A stretch of 64,000 nucleotides of DNA from NCBI RefSeq assembly GCF_023073915.1, contig NZ_JADPKK010000013.1:434001-498000 (forward strand). The letters run 5' to 3'. The stretch comes from Bradyrhizobium sp. 149 (GTDB taxonomy: Bacteria; Pseudomonadota; Alphaproteobacteria; Rhizobiales; Xanthobacteraceae). A model generated the notes under the pieces. The model saw only the letters and a list, made by a program, of their open reading frames with translations, did not search any database and was not told the DNA's origin. Positions 50,097 to 58,844 of this stretch are shown here, one piece after another (within the stretch, counting starts at the first letter, position 1; each line of letters starts with the position of its first letter). A program made the translations under genes and the position numbers.

Positions 50097-50690
50097 TCAG
50101 TGCTGGACGGCGCCCGGCAGCCCATAGGCCTCCATTTGCGCCTGGACCTGCGCGATGTTGTGCCCAAGCACGACGATATCGTGGGTCTTGCCATCGACGT
50201 CCCGGACGTGGTCGCGCAGCAACGCCTCGGCCTTGAAGCCGAGGCTCTCGAACAGCGTGATCGCCGCCTGCTGATCGACCGTCATCTGGACCGAGAGCTT
50301 TTCGAGGCCGGCGCCGAGCGCGAGTGCGAAGGTTTCCTGCGACAGCGTCCGTCCGACCCCCTTCCCGCGCACGTCGAGCGAAACCACCATCCGGATCTCG
50401 CCGACATGGGGCGACCAGGAATGCGGGTCGCGCACCAACGTGCCGCAGCCGACGACCGTGCCGCCCCTGACCGCGAGCAGGCTCGTGATCGCGCCGCGCT
50501 CGATCTCCTTGACCCATGCGGAGAGCACCTTCGGCTCACTGATGTTGCGCGGCAGGAACAACAAGTCGTGGGTCGGCAGGCCCTTGCCGAAGGCGAGCAC
50601 CGCGGCTTCGTCCGCGGACGACATCAGGCGGATCTCGATATCGCCGGCGTCCGTCTTGAAATGACGCGGATAGGAACGCTGCTCGCTCAT
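50097..50690 (-). CDS. GNAT family N-acetyltransferase
   Basis: A 197-residue acetyltransferase. The GNAT core contains GEIRMVVSLDVRGKGVGRTLSQET (motif A, acetyl-CoA pyrophosphate loop) and VDQQAAITLFESLGFKAEALLRDHVRD (motif B). Start MSEQRSYPRHF (50690) overlaps the phaC stop by 4 bp (ATGA), so it is translationally coupled to the PHA synthase. Substrate unknown; the coupling suggests a role linked to PHA synthesis, for example protein acetylation. Confidence 0.87.
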   Translation of the reverse strand: MSEQRSYPRHFKTDAGDIEIRLMSSADEAAVLAFGKGLPTHDLLFLPRNISEPKVLSAWVKEIERGAITSLLAVRGGTVVGCGTLVRDPHSWSPHVGEIRMVVSLDVRGKGVGRTLSQETFALALGAGLEKLSVQMTVDQQAAITLFESLGFKAEALLRDHVRDVDGKTHDIVVLGHNIAQVQAQMEAYGLPGAVQH

Positions 50691-51769
50691 GTCGATCTCT
50701 TCCCCAGCCAGGAATCCAGTTTCGGCCATAGCCGCTTCACCGCATTGGCGCCGGCGACGAGCGAGACGTGACCGCCCTTCAGCATCACCTCTTCCTTGTC
50801 CTCGGATCCGATCTTGGCGATCAGGTGCTTTGCGGCCTCATACGGCACGATGTGGTCATGCTCCGCCACAGCATGCAGGAACGGCACCTTGATGTCCTCG
50901 AGCTTCGCAGCACGACCGCCGACCGACATGGTGTCGTTGAACAGCTTGTTGTCCCACATCAGGTCCTTGGTGATGGTGCGGAAATATTCCCCAGCGAGCG
51001 GCAACGTGTCTGTCGCCCAGCGGTCGAACATCCGGTACGACTTGACGAACTCGTCGTTCCAGATGTTTTCCCAGAGCTGGATTTGGCTGACGGTGCGCGA
51101 GGCCGGGCGCAGCATCTCGAACGACGACAGGATCATCTCGGGCGGCACGTTGCCGACGCTGTCGACGAGGCGGTCGACGTCGAAATAGCGACGGTCGGAG
51201 AAATTCGCGAACAGCTTCATCTCGCGAAAGTCGATGGGCGTGGTGAAGCAGATCAAATTCTTCATCGGCCCGTCCCTGTGGATCGAGCCATAGAGCAGCG
51301 ACAGCACACCGCCGAAACAATAGCCGATGACGGAGACGTCCTGTTCGCCGGAATCCTGCTGCACGCGGCGGATGCAGTCCGGGATGAAGTCGAGGACGTA
51401 ATCCTCCATGCGGAGGCTCTTCTCCTCCGGCCGTGGAGCGCTCCAGTCGAGCATGTAGACGTCGTAGCCGCGTTTCAACAGGAACTCGATGAAGCTCTGG
51501 CCGGGCACGAGGTCGAGAATGTAACCGCGATTGGTGGTCGCCATCACGATCAAGATCGGAATTCGGTAGATCTCGTCGGACATCGGCCGATAATGGTAGA
51601 GGCTCATCGTGCCGCGCGAATGCAGCACGTCCTTCGGAGTCGAACCGAGCGTGGGACCGGACGTCGAGAAATATTCGACGCCCTTGATGCTGCGCTGGAT
51701 GGCGCGTTGCACCTCGGACTGGATGCGCTCCGGGATCCCTGCAAAATCCAATCCGGCGGGTGCATTCAT
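50687..51769 (-). CDS. phaC: Class III-type polyhydroxyalkanoate synthase subunit PhaC
   Basis: A 360-residue PHA synthase, the size of class III/IV PhaC (class I enzymes are near 590). The lipase-like box is VIGYCFGGVLSLLYG with nucleophile Cys151. The catalytic Asp is in HAVAEHDHIVPYEAAKHL, and the His in MLKGGHVSLVAG. It polymerises (R)-3-hydroxyacyl-CoA. It overlaps the upstream small PhaE-like gene by 4 bp and the downstream GNAT gene by 4 bp. Class III synthases need a PhaE partner. Confidence 0.92.
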   Translation of the reverse strand: MNAPAGLDFAGIPERIQSEVQRAIQRSIKGVEYFSTSGPTLGSTPKDVLHSRGTMSLYHYRPMSDEIYRIPILIVMATTNRGYILDLVPGQSFIEFLLKRGYDVYMLDWSAPRPEEKSLRMEDYVLDFIPDCIRRVQQDSGEQDVSVIGYCFGGVLSLLYGSIHRDGPMKNLICFTTPIDFREMKLFANFSDRRYFDVDRLVDSVGNVPPEMILSSFEMLRPASRTVSQIQLWENIWNDEFVKSYRMFDRWATDTLPLAGEYFRTITKDLMWDNKLFNDTMSVGGRAAKLEDIKVPFLHAVAEHDHIVPYEAAKHLIAKIGSEDKEEVMLKGGHVSLVAGANAVKRLWPKLDSWLGKRST

Positions 51770-52149
51770 GTCTGCTCTCCGCCTTCAGATGGCGGGCGCT
51801 TGGTGCGCGGCGGGCGCAATGCGCCATCGGAGCGTTGAGATAGTCCGGAACCCGCCGCCATCTGGCTCAGCATCGACTTGATCTCACCGATCTGTCCCTC
51901 GATGGCTTGCAGCCGCTCGGCAAGGCCGGTGACCTGCTCCCGGCTCGGCAGATTCATGGAGACCAGATATTTCTCCATGAGGTCGCCGAGCTGCTTCTGA
52001 GCACCTGCAGCAACACCGCCGGCCCGGTTCATGGCTTGCGAAAACTCGGGCGACGACATGGCCTGATTGGCGAAGGAGTTGAACCCCTTTTCCATATCGC
52101 CAACCATCTTCTGCCACAGGGCAACGGGGTCGTTGGTCTTGTCGGTCAT
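51766..52149 (-). CDS. Short PhaE/PhaR-like PHA synthase partner subunit
   Basis: A 127-residue protein. The block MEKYLVSMNLPSREQVTGLAERLQAIEGQIGEI (residues about 65-97) matches the C-terminal coiled-coil region of PhaE/PhaR synthase partners. The N-terminal half (WQKMVGDMEKGFNSFANQ) resembles phasin-like sequence, and the tail is basic. Typical PhaE is near 350 residues, so this is about a third of that length. It is the first gene of the phaE-phaC-GNAT operon with overlapping stop-start codons. Start MTDKTNDPVALWQ. Confidence 0.75.
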   Translation of the reverse strand: MTDKTNDPVALWQKMVGDMEKGFNSFANQAMSSPEFSQAMNRAGGVAAGAQKQLGDLMEKYLVSMNLPSREQVTGLAERLQAIEGQIGEIKSMLSQMAAGSGLSQRSDGALRPPRTKRPPSEGGEQT

Positions 52150-52321
52150 CGGCGTCCTCCGGAAAATCGAGAGCTTCGATGCCCTTCCTTTTTTCGCCAT
52201 ACCACACCGTTGCGCGGTGCCGGTCAACCGGCAAGCAGCGGGTACGGTGTCGCGCACGCGGCTTCATTGAGGGGTCAAACCGTGCGATACAGCAATGATC
52301 AAAAGCCAAGGGAACGCACCC

Positions 52322-53236
52322 GTGAACGCCCATCAGCCGCCGCAAACCGTCCGTGCCAACGGCATCGACATCTGTTACGAGATTTTCGGCAACGACAATG
52401 CCGAGCCGCTGCTGCTGATCATGGGGTTGGGCGCCCAGATGATCCATTGGGACGATGCGTTCTGCGAGCAGCTCGCCGCACGCGGCTTTCGCGTGGTCCG
52501 CTTCGACAACCGCGACATCGGCAAGTCGAGCCATTTCACCGGCGGCAAGCGCCTGACGCCGCTCGAGCTGTTGAAGCTCCGCTTCCTCAGGATTCCCGTT
52601 GCGGCCACCTACAAACTCATCGACATGGCCAAGGACACGGTCGGGCTGATGGACGCGCTCGGCATCAGGTCGGCGCATCTGGTCGGCGCGTCCATGGGCG
52701 GCATGATCGCGCAGGAGGTGACGCTGTCGTTTCCCGAGCGCGTGCGGTCGCTGACCTCGATCATGTCGACGACAGGCAATCCGCGCGTGCCGCCGCCGAC
52801 CCGCGAGGCCGCCGCGATGCTGATGGCGCCCCCGCCGCGCAGCAAGGAGGAGTTCATCGTCCGCTACGGCCAGACCTGGAAGGTGTTGCGGGCCGGGTCC
52901 TTTCCGGAAGAGGAAGCACTCGACCCTGATCGTGCCGAGCGCGTGTTCGCGCGCGGGCTCAATCCGGCCGGCGTCGGCCGGCAGCTCCGCGCGGTACTCG
53001 CCTCCGGCAGCCGCAAGGAGCGGCTTCACGGTGTAAAGACGCCGACGCTCGTCATCCACGGCACGGTCGATCCCCTGGTCCGTCCCGAAGGCGGCAGGGA
53101 CACGGCAGAGTCAATTCCGGGGGCAAAGCTGCTGATGATCGACGGCATGGGCCACGCGCTGCCGATGCGGTTCTGGCCGGAGATCATTGGCGCCATCGAC
53201 AAGCACGCGCATGGCGCTGCGGCGCAGGCGGCGTAG
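52322..53236 (+). CDS. Alpha/beta fold hydrolase
   Basis: An alpha/beta hydrolase of about 304 residues (313 if ATG 52295 is used; the GTG at 52322 has AAGGGA upstream at good spacing). Nucleophile Ser in LVGASMGGMIAQEV, oxyanion region LLLIMGLGAQMIHWDD, FDNRDIGKSSHF, catalytic Asp region VIHGTVDPLVRPEGG, and His in MDGMGHALPM-like (IDGMGHALPMRFW). It resembles esterase/lipase-like and proline-iminopeptidase-like hydrolases. It diverges from phaE, so it could be co-regulated with PHA metabolism. Substrate unknown. Confidence 0.87.
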   Translation: MNAHQPPQTVRANGIDICYEIFGNDNAEPLLLIMGLGAQMIHWDDAFCEQLAARGFRVVRFDNRDIGKSSHFTGGKRLTPLELLKLRFLRIPVAATYKLIDMAKDTVGLMDALGIRSAHLVGASMGGMIAQEVTLSFPERVRSLTSIMSTTGNPRVPPPTREAAAMLMAPPPRSKEEFIVRYGQTWKVLRAGSFPEEEALDPDRAERVFARGLNPAGVGRQLRAVLASGSRKERLHGVKTPTLVIHGTVDPLVRPEGGRDTAESIPGAKLLMIDGMGHALPMRFWPEIIGAIDKHAHGAAAQAA

Positions 53237-53252
53237 ACCGGTAGAAGGTCTC

Positions 53253-53271
53253 CTCACAGTGACCATGTGAG
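53253..53271 (+). terminator. Small hairpin after the alpha/beta hydrolase gene
   Basis: CTCACA, spacer GTGACCA, TGTGAG: a perfect 6-bp dyad 17 bp after the stop, without T-tract. Weak candidate transcript end. Confidence 0.3.
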
Positions 53272-53363
53272 CTGCCGGTTACTCTCTTAACGCGAGCCGG
53301 CACGAAAGTTATACAGGCCTCCCTCAATCGCCAAGAAACAGGCTGCGGCCTCTCGGAGTTCAC

Positions 53364-53828
53364 ATGCACCTCATCGTCCGGTCGGCCGCAATCGTCGCCG
53401 CTTCAGTTCTCACACTGTCCCTCGCCAGTGGCGCCGCGATGGCGGGTAGCGCGCAAGAAGAAGCCAATCGCAAAACCGTCCTTGCCTTCTACGAGAAGGG
53501 GCTCAACCAAAAGGACGCCGATGCAGCCCTCGCCCATGTCGGCGACCGCTACGTCCAGCACAATCCAAACGCAGCCGATGGTCCAGACGGCTTCCGAAAG
53601 TTCATCGGCTTCCTGCGCGAGAAATTCCCGAACTCGCACAGCGAGATCAAGCGCAGCTTCGTGGATGGCGACTACGTCATCCTGCACGTTCACGCAGTTC
53701 GCGAGCCCGGCAGCAGGGGCAACGCGATCGTCGACATCTTCAAGCTGGAGAACGGCAAAGTCGTCGAACACTGGGACGTCGTTCAGGCCATCCCCGAAAC
53801 TCCCGCGAACAACAACACGATGTTCTGA
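53364..53828 (+). CDS. Secreted NTF2-like / SnoaL-like family protein
   Basis: A 154-residue protein with a Sec signal peptide (MHLIVRSAAIVAASVLTLSL, cleavage near GAAMAGSA). The mature domain is NTF2/SnoaL-like: RKTVLAFYEKGLNQKDADAAL, YVQHNPNAADGPDGFRKFIG, and EHWDVVQAIPE, near the end. Some family members are annotated as aldol-condensation-like enzymes. Periplasmic, function unknown. It lies between an alpha/beta hydrolase gene on the same strand and a convergent PABS-domain gene. Confidence 0.85.
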   Translation: MHLIVRSAAIVAASVLTLSLASGAAMAGSAQEEANRKTVLAFYEKGLNQKDADAALAHVGDRYVQHNPNAADGPDGFRKFIGFLREKFPNSHSEIKRSFVDGDYVILHVHAVREPGSRGNAIVDIFKLENGKVVEHWDVVQAIPETPANNNTMF

Positions 53829-53857
53829 CGGATTGAGCTGGTGGCAGCGCAGACGGC

Positions 53858-54532
53858 CTAGCTCTTCCTGGCCATCCAGATCACGTGGCGCGCGCCGCCG
53901 CCTCTTCCGGTGGCGCGGATATTGACTTCGTTGACGTCGAAGCCGGCACTCCCGAGCCGATTGGTAAAAGCCGGGTTCGGTCCCGAGGACCAGACGGCCA
54001 GGACGCCGCCCGCTCGCAGCGCCGTCTTCGCCGCCTTCAACCCGCTCGCATTGTAGAGCGCATCATTGCCCTTCCGGGTCAGCCCTTCCGGCCCGTTGTC
54101 GACGTCGAGGAGAATAGCGTCGAACGCCGACCGATGTGCCCGGATGATTTCGCCAACATCGGTTTCCCGGATGCTCACCCTGACATCATCGAGGCTGTCG
54201 CCGAACACCTGCGCCATCGGGCCCCGCGCCCAGGCGACCACCGCCGGCACGAGCTCGGAGACAACGATCTTCGCCTTAGCTCCGAGCACGGTGAGCGCCG
54301 CACGCAGCGTAAAACCCATACCCAGGCCGCCGATGAGGACGACAGGCTTTGCGACCGTCTCGATCTGCTTCGCCGCGAGCGTGGCGAGCGCGGCTTCCGA
54401 GCCTGACAGGCGGTTGTTCATCAGCTCGTTGGTGCCGAGCTTGATGGAGAACTCCTTGCCTCGCCGCATCAGGCGAAGCTCTTCATCGGAGCCGGGGATT
54501 TTGGCGGTGTCGATCTTTTCCCAGGGAATCAT
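53858..54532 (-). CDS. Spermidine synthase-like (PABS-domain) SAM-dependent protein
   Basis: A 224-residue short spermine/spermidine synthase-like protein. The SAM motif is VLIGGLGMGFTLRAAL (about 64-79). Other segments are IVVSELVPAVVAWARG and FDAILLDVDNGPEGL, with the Asp pair of motif post-I/II. The N-terminal beta-strand domain of full SpeE is reduced. Possibly a methyltransferase or polyamine-related enzyme; the reaction is unassigned. It is convergent with the NTF2-like gene and downstream of the CYP102 gene on the same strand (30-bp gap). Confidence 0.85.
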   Translation of the reverse strand: MIPWEKIDTAKIPGSDEELRLMRRGKEFSIKLGTNELMNNRLSGSEAALATLAAKQIETVAKPVVLIGGLGMGFTLRAALTVLGAKAKIVVSELVPAVVAWARGPMAQVFGDSLDDVRVSIRETDVGEIIRAHRSAFDAILLDVDNGPEGLTRKGNDALYNASGLKAAKTALRAGGVLAVWSSGPNPAFTNRLGSAGFDVNEVNIRATGRGGGARHVIWMARKS

Positions 54533-54562
54533 GCGAGAGCTTTAGCACGTCCGGCCGCCGGG

Positions 54563-57500
54563 TTATCCACCCGCCCACACGTCCAGCACATACCGGTTCC
54601 TGGCTCCCATCTCCTCGATCCAGCGCGCAGCCGTGGCGGCATCGCTGCCGCTCTTCTCGCGATGAATTGCGACCAGCGCCGCCTTCACATCGGGCTCCAT
54701 CTTGCTGCCGTCGCCACAGACATAGACGATGGCGCCCTGCTCGATCAGCGGCCAGACCTTGTCCTTCTGCGCGGCGAGGACGTGCTGCACATACGTCTTC
54801 GGGCCCTCTGCGCGCGAGAACGCCGTGAACAGCTCCGTGATACCGCTTGCCGCCAGTGCCTGCAGCTCGTCCGCGTAGAGAAAATCCTGATCGGGATGGC
54901 GGCAGCCGAAAAACAGCATGGCCGGGCCGAGCGCGGCGCCCTTCGCCTTGCGCGCGGCGCGCTCCTGGAGGAAGCCGCGGAACGGCGCCAGTCCCGTGCC
55001 CGGACCGATCATGATGATCGGCACGGACGAATCATCAGTAAGCCGGAAGCCGGCCTTGGTCTCACGCACGGTAGCATAGATCGCGTCGCCCGCGCGTCGA
55101 TTGGCGAGATAGTTCGAGCAGATGCCCCTGTAGGTGCCGCGGCCGGAGGCGGCCGGCCCTTCGACCACGCCGACCGTGACGCTGCAACGCGTTGGATCGG
55201 CCGACGGCGAGGACGAGATTGAATAATAGCGCGGCGCCAACAGCGAGAGCATTTCCAGATAGACGTGGAACGGCAATTCGCAGGCTGGATATTCGAGCAG
55301 CAGATCGAAAACCGATTTCCGCCTGGCTAGAATCTCACTGCGATAGCGCTCGAGCGGTTCGGCCTCCTCGCCAACGAAGGCCAGCAGCTTCGGCTTGGTC
55401 ACCGGGCAGCGCGTGTGCTCGGCCATGATCTGGATCTGCTTCCGTGTCGCCACTTGCTGGAGCTCGACGAACTCGCTGAGCAGACGGCCCACCGACACGG
55501 CGTCGCCGACCGGCAATTGCGCGCGGCGGCCTTCGGCGACCTGAAGCCTGATCTGGTCGGCCGGCAGGAAGCCGAAGCGACGGGCAACCGAATCCACCAG
55601 CGTCGGATCGTTGCGCGGGACCACACTCAGATGATCGCCGACGTGGTACGTAATGTTGGACGGCAGCTGCACCTCGATGTGGCGTGTCGAACGCTCTGAC
55701 GGATTGGAACCGGCCTTGTTCTGGAGCTCGTCATTGACCAGCACCTTCATTGCCACCGCGCCGCCTTGGGCGACGATGGTGTTGACGGCGGTCACGGCGA
55801 CCGGCTCGATCGCGTAGAGGGGATCGTCCTCCGCGGTACGGGTGAAATTCCAGTCGATGCCGAATTCCTTGGTGGCGACCTGGGCGGCCGCCGGGAACCA
55901 TTTCTGGAACTGGCCATCGAGATCGCTGCGCGCATCGCCTTCGCCGCGCGGATAGACGGCGCGCGCACCATGCGCCGACAATTTCTCGTCGATGAAGCGC
56001 GGCACCGATTGGTAGGTCGCGGCCCAGTCGCTGTTGCCGCAGCCGAACACGGCGTAACGCACATTGGCAAACGCATCGTTCGGCAGCTCGTCGCCGAGCC
56101 ATTTGACGAATTGCGTCGCATTGTCCGGCGGCGCGCCGTTGTAGGAGGCGCAGATGATCAGCACGCCCCCCTCCTGCGGCAGCTTGCCGACGTAATCGTC
56201 GAGCGGCCCGAGATGAACGGCAAAGCCGTTGATTTCGGCAAGGTCGGCCATGCGCGTCGCGAGCTCCTCGGCGGTGCCGAGATTGGAGCCGTAAAGCACC
56301 AGCATCGGCGTGTTGTGGCCGAGCCGCGTGGTCGGCTGACGCGGCGCCTTGGGCGCCGCAGCCACGACAGGCCCGCCATAGGCACCGCGCTCGCGATTGA
56401 CGCGCGGACGGACCTTGATCTTGAAGCCCTCCGGCTTCATCGTCAGCGTTTCCTTCAGATGCATCTGATAGCGCTGGTGGTCGATCAGCTTGAAGCGCTG
56501 GAGGATCATGCCGAGCGCGAGCGCGGCCTCGTGCATGGCGAAGCCGCGGCCGATGCAGGCGCGCTGGCCGTTGCCGAACGGCTTCCAGGCATTGATCGGC
56601 CGTTTGGCTTCCGCCTCCCGGCTGAAATTCTCCGGATCGAACGCGTCCGGGTTCGGCCCCCAGACGTTGGGGTCACGATGCAGCGCCGTCACCAGGATGG
56701 TCGTGAACGTACCCTTCGGAAGCTTGTACTTGCCGCCACCGACGGTCTCGTCGTTGAGCGGCGAGATGCCATAGGCCGGCGCCGGCGGCCATAGCCGCAG
56801 CGCCTCCTTCAGGATCTGCGTGATATAGGTGAGCTGCGTCACCTGCTGATAGGTCGGCCTCGCATTGACGTCGGGACCGAAGACGCGATCGACCTCGTCG
56901 TAGGCCTTCTTGAGAATATCGGGGTGTTTTAGCAGCGCATAGAGCGTGCAGGACAACAGGCCGCTGGTGGTCTCGTGGCCTGCGATCAGGAACGTATTGA
57001 TCTGGTAGCGGATGTTGACGTCGTCGAGCTGCTCGCCGGTCGAGCGATCGACGCCGGTCATCATCGCCGCAAGCATGTCCTTCTTGTCGTCGGTCGCCTC
57101 GCCACCCTTGCGGCGCTCGGCGATGATCTCGTCGACCATCCTGTTCATGAAGTCGACGTCTTCGGCCATGGTCTTGCGCCGCCTCTGCATCCAGAGCTGC
57201 TCGAACGGCAGGCCGCGGGTCATCATGATGGTTTCGAGCGAGCGCACCAGCGATTCGACGAAGGGATGGTAGTCGCGCCGGTAGAACGAATTGAAGCGGT
57301 AGTCGAAGCCGCACAGGCCGATCGTATCCAGCGTCAGCGCCGTCATGTCGTGGACGACGTCGATCTCGTCGTCGGCGTTGAGCCGTTCCCATTTGCCGAC
57401 CAGCTGCTCGGCGATGTCGACCATGCTCGGATGATAGGACTGCATGGCGCGGTTGCCGAAGGGCTGGAGCAGGATGTTGTGCGCCTTGCTCCAGTTCGGC

Positions 57501-57793
57501 TCCCTGGTGTCGGCCGTGAACAGGCCGTCGCCGCCGACTGCGCGCACCCGCCGCAGCGCACCGCGCACCGTCTTGTCGAAACGCTTCTCGTCGGACAGCT
57601 CGTCGACGAGATCGTGGCCGGAGACGACCACGATCGGCGAGCCCATCATGTCGAGCCAGAAGATCGGACCCAGCTCCTTGGCAAGCCGCGTCAGATGCTG
57701 CACCGGCGCGGACGAATCCAGTGACAGCATGTTGCCGACCACCGGCTTGGTCGGCGGCTGCGGGATCGGGTCCAGACGGTTCTTCGATGACAT
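54563..57793 (-). CDS. Bifunctional cytochrome P450/NADPH-P450 reductase (CYP102/BM3-like)
   Basis: A 1076-residue self-sufficient P450. The P450 domain (about 1-455) has I-helix AGHETTSG (271-278), ExxR as EALR (330-333), and the heme loop PFGNGQRACIGRGFA with Cys413. The linker leads into a flavodoxin-like FMN domain starting VLYGSNLGTAEELATRM (about 499). The FAD/NADPH reductase domain follows (YYSISSSPSADPTR, GPGTGLAPFRGFLQ) and ends DVWAGG, with a stacking Trp near the C-terminus. BM3-type enzymes hydroxylate or epoxidise medium/long-chain fatty acids using NADPH and O2. ATG at 57793 was chosen. It follows the epoxide hydrolase gene by 45 bp. No BM3R1-type repressor is adjacent. Confidence 0.95.
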   Translation of the reverse strand: MSSKNRLDPIPQPPTKPVVGNMLSLDSSAPVQHLTRLAKELGPIFWLDMMGSPIVVVSGHDLVDELSDEKRFDKTVRGALRRVRAVGGDGLFTADTREPNWSKAHNILLQPFGNRAMQSYHPSMVDIAEQLVGKWERLNADDEIDVVHDMTALTLDTIGLCGFDYRFNSFYRRDYHPFVESLVRSLETIMMTRGLPFEQLWMQRRRKTMAEDVDFMNRMVDEIIAERRKGGEATDDKKDMLAAMMTGVDRSTGEQLDDVNIRYQINTFLIAGHETTSGLLSCTLYALLKHPDILKKAYDEVDRVFGPDVNARPTYQQVTQLTYITQILKEALRLWPPAPAYGISPLNDETVGGGKYKLPKGTFTTILVTALHRDPNVWGPNPDAFDPENFSREAEAKRPINAWKPFGNGQRACIGRGFAMHEAALALGMILQRFKLIDHQRYQMHLKETLTMKPEGFKIKVRPRVNRERGAYGGPVVAAAPKAPRQPTTRLGHNTPMLVLYGSNLGTAEELATRMADLAEINGFAVHLGPLDDYVGKLPQEGGVLIICASYNGAPPDNATQFVKWLGDELPNDAFANVRYAVFGCGNSDWAATYQSVPRFIDEKLSAHGARAVYPRGEGDARSDLDGQFQKWFPAAAQVATKEFGIDWNFTRTAEDDPLYAIEPVAVTAVNTIVAQGGAVAMKVLVNDELQNKAGSNPSERSTRHIEVQLPSNITYHVGDHLSVVPRNDPTLVDSVARRFGFLPADQIRLQVAEGRRAQLPVGDAVSVGRLLSEFVELQQVATRKQIQIMAEHTRCPVTKPKLLAFVGEEAEPLERYRSEILARRKSVFDLLLEYPACELPFHVYLEMLSLLAPRYYSISSSPSADPTRCSVTVGVVEGPAASGRGTYRGICSNYLANRRAGDAIYATVRETKAGFRLTDDSSVPIIMIGPGTGLAPFRGFLQERAARKAKGAALGPAMLFFGCRHPDQDFLYADELQALAASGITELFTAFSRAEGPKTYVQHVLAAQKDKVWPLIEQGAIVYVCGDGSKMEPDVKAALVAIHREKSGSDAATAARWIEEMGARNRYVLDVWAGG

Positions 57794-57838
57794 TAAAAGT
57801 GCTTCCCCTGCCTCGGTATTCAACGCCGTCGTTGCGAG

Positions 57839-58834
57839 CTAGCCGAACCGCCTTCTACGCCATTCGATCAATTTGGCGCTGACCTCTTCCGGCTTCTCCT
57901 GCTGCGTCCAATGGCCGCTGTCCTTCACTAGATATTTCTCGAGATCGGCCACCAGTTTCTCCATGCCGTCGGCCGCCGACGGCGGCAGCACGGCATCGTT
58001 CTCCGCCATGACCATCAGTGACGGCACATATACGTGATGATCGAGCCCCTTCGAACGCTCCCAATTGCGCGTAAAATTGCGATACCAATTGATGCCGCCG
58101 GTGAAGCCGGTCTCTGTGAATGTATCGACGAACACCTTCTTCTCGTCGTCAGACAGGATAGGCGGACGCGGATCGTGCTTGGCGTCATAGGCCGCGATCA
58201 TCTGCGGGAAAGCCAGATTGGTCTTTGACGAAGCGCCGACACCCGCGATCGGCGGCTCCTCCGCTTTCGCCGCCGGCCGCGCCAGTGGCTTGCGCATGAA
58301 CGCGTCGAACGTCTGCTCGACGCGGCTGCCGAATATCTTGTCCGGCCCGCGCGCGGGATCCTGGAACTGAACGATATACATCTGATCGCCGTAGCGCTGT
58401 CGGAACAGCGCGATCGGATCGATCGGCGCGCGGTCCCAATGCGGGGTATTGACGCCGACCACACCGGCAACGCGCGAAGGATGCCGCAGCGGCATTTGCC
58501 AGACGACGAATCCGCCCCAATCGTGGCCGACGAAGATCGCCTTGTCGATCCCGAGATGATCGAGCAGCCCGACCAGATCGTCGGTCAAATGCTCCATGTC
58601 GTAGTCATCGACCGGCTCGGGACGATCGGTCGCGCCATAGCCGCGCTGGTCCGGCGCGATCACCCGGATGCCGGCCTCGCTGAGCGCCTTGATCTGGTGA
58701 CGCCAGGAGAAAGCAAGCTCGGGCCAGCCATGGCACAGCACGATCGGCGGCTTATCATCGGCCGGGCCCGCCTCGTAATAGCCCATGCGGATTCCGTTCG
58801 TCCGCGCGAACTTGAGCGGCGGCATTTCAATCAT
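57839..58834 (-). CDS. Epoxide hydrolase-like alpha/beta hydrolase
   Basis: A 331-residue enzyme with the epoxide hydrolase pattern: HGWPE oxyanion motif (35-39), nucleophile Asp105 in FVGHDWGGFVVW, DQRGYGATDRP, and catalytic His late in KDSGHWTQQEKPEEV. Soluble epoxide hydrolases convert epoxides, including fatty-acid epoxides, to diols. ATG 58834 has AGGA at eight bases and is preferred to GTG 58840. It lies 10 bp after WS/DGAT and 45 bp before the CYP102 gene, which could supply fatty-acid epoxides. Confidence 0.9.
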   Translation of the reverse strand: MIEMPPLKFARTNGIRMGYYEAGPADDKPPIVLCHGWPELAFSWRHQIKALSEAGIRVIAPDQRGYGATDRPEPVDDYDMEHLTDDLVGLLDHLGIDKAIFVGHDWGGFVVWQMPLRHPSRVAGVVGVNTPHWDRAPIDPIALFRQRYGDQMYIVQFQDPARGPDKIFGSRVEQTFDAFMRKPLARPAAKAEEPPIAGVGASSKTNLAFPQMIAAYDAKHDPRPPILSDDEKKVFVDTFTETGFTGGINWYRNFTRNWERSKGLDHHVYVPSLMVMAENDAVLPPSAADGMEKLVADLEKYLVKDSGHWTQQEKPEEVSAKLIEWRRRRFG

Positions 58835-58844
58835 CGTCACGTTC

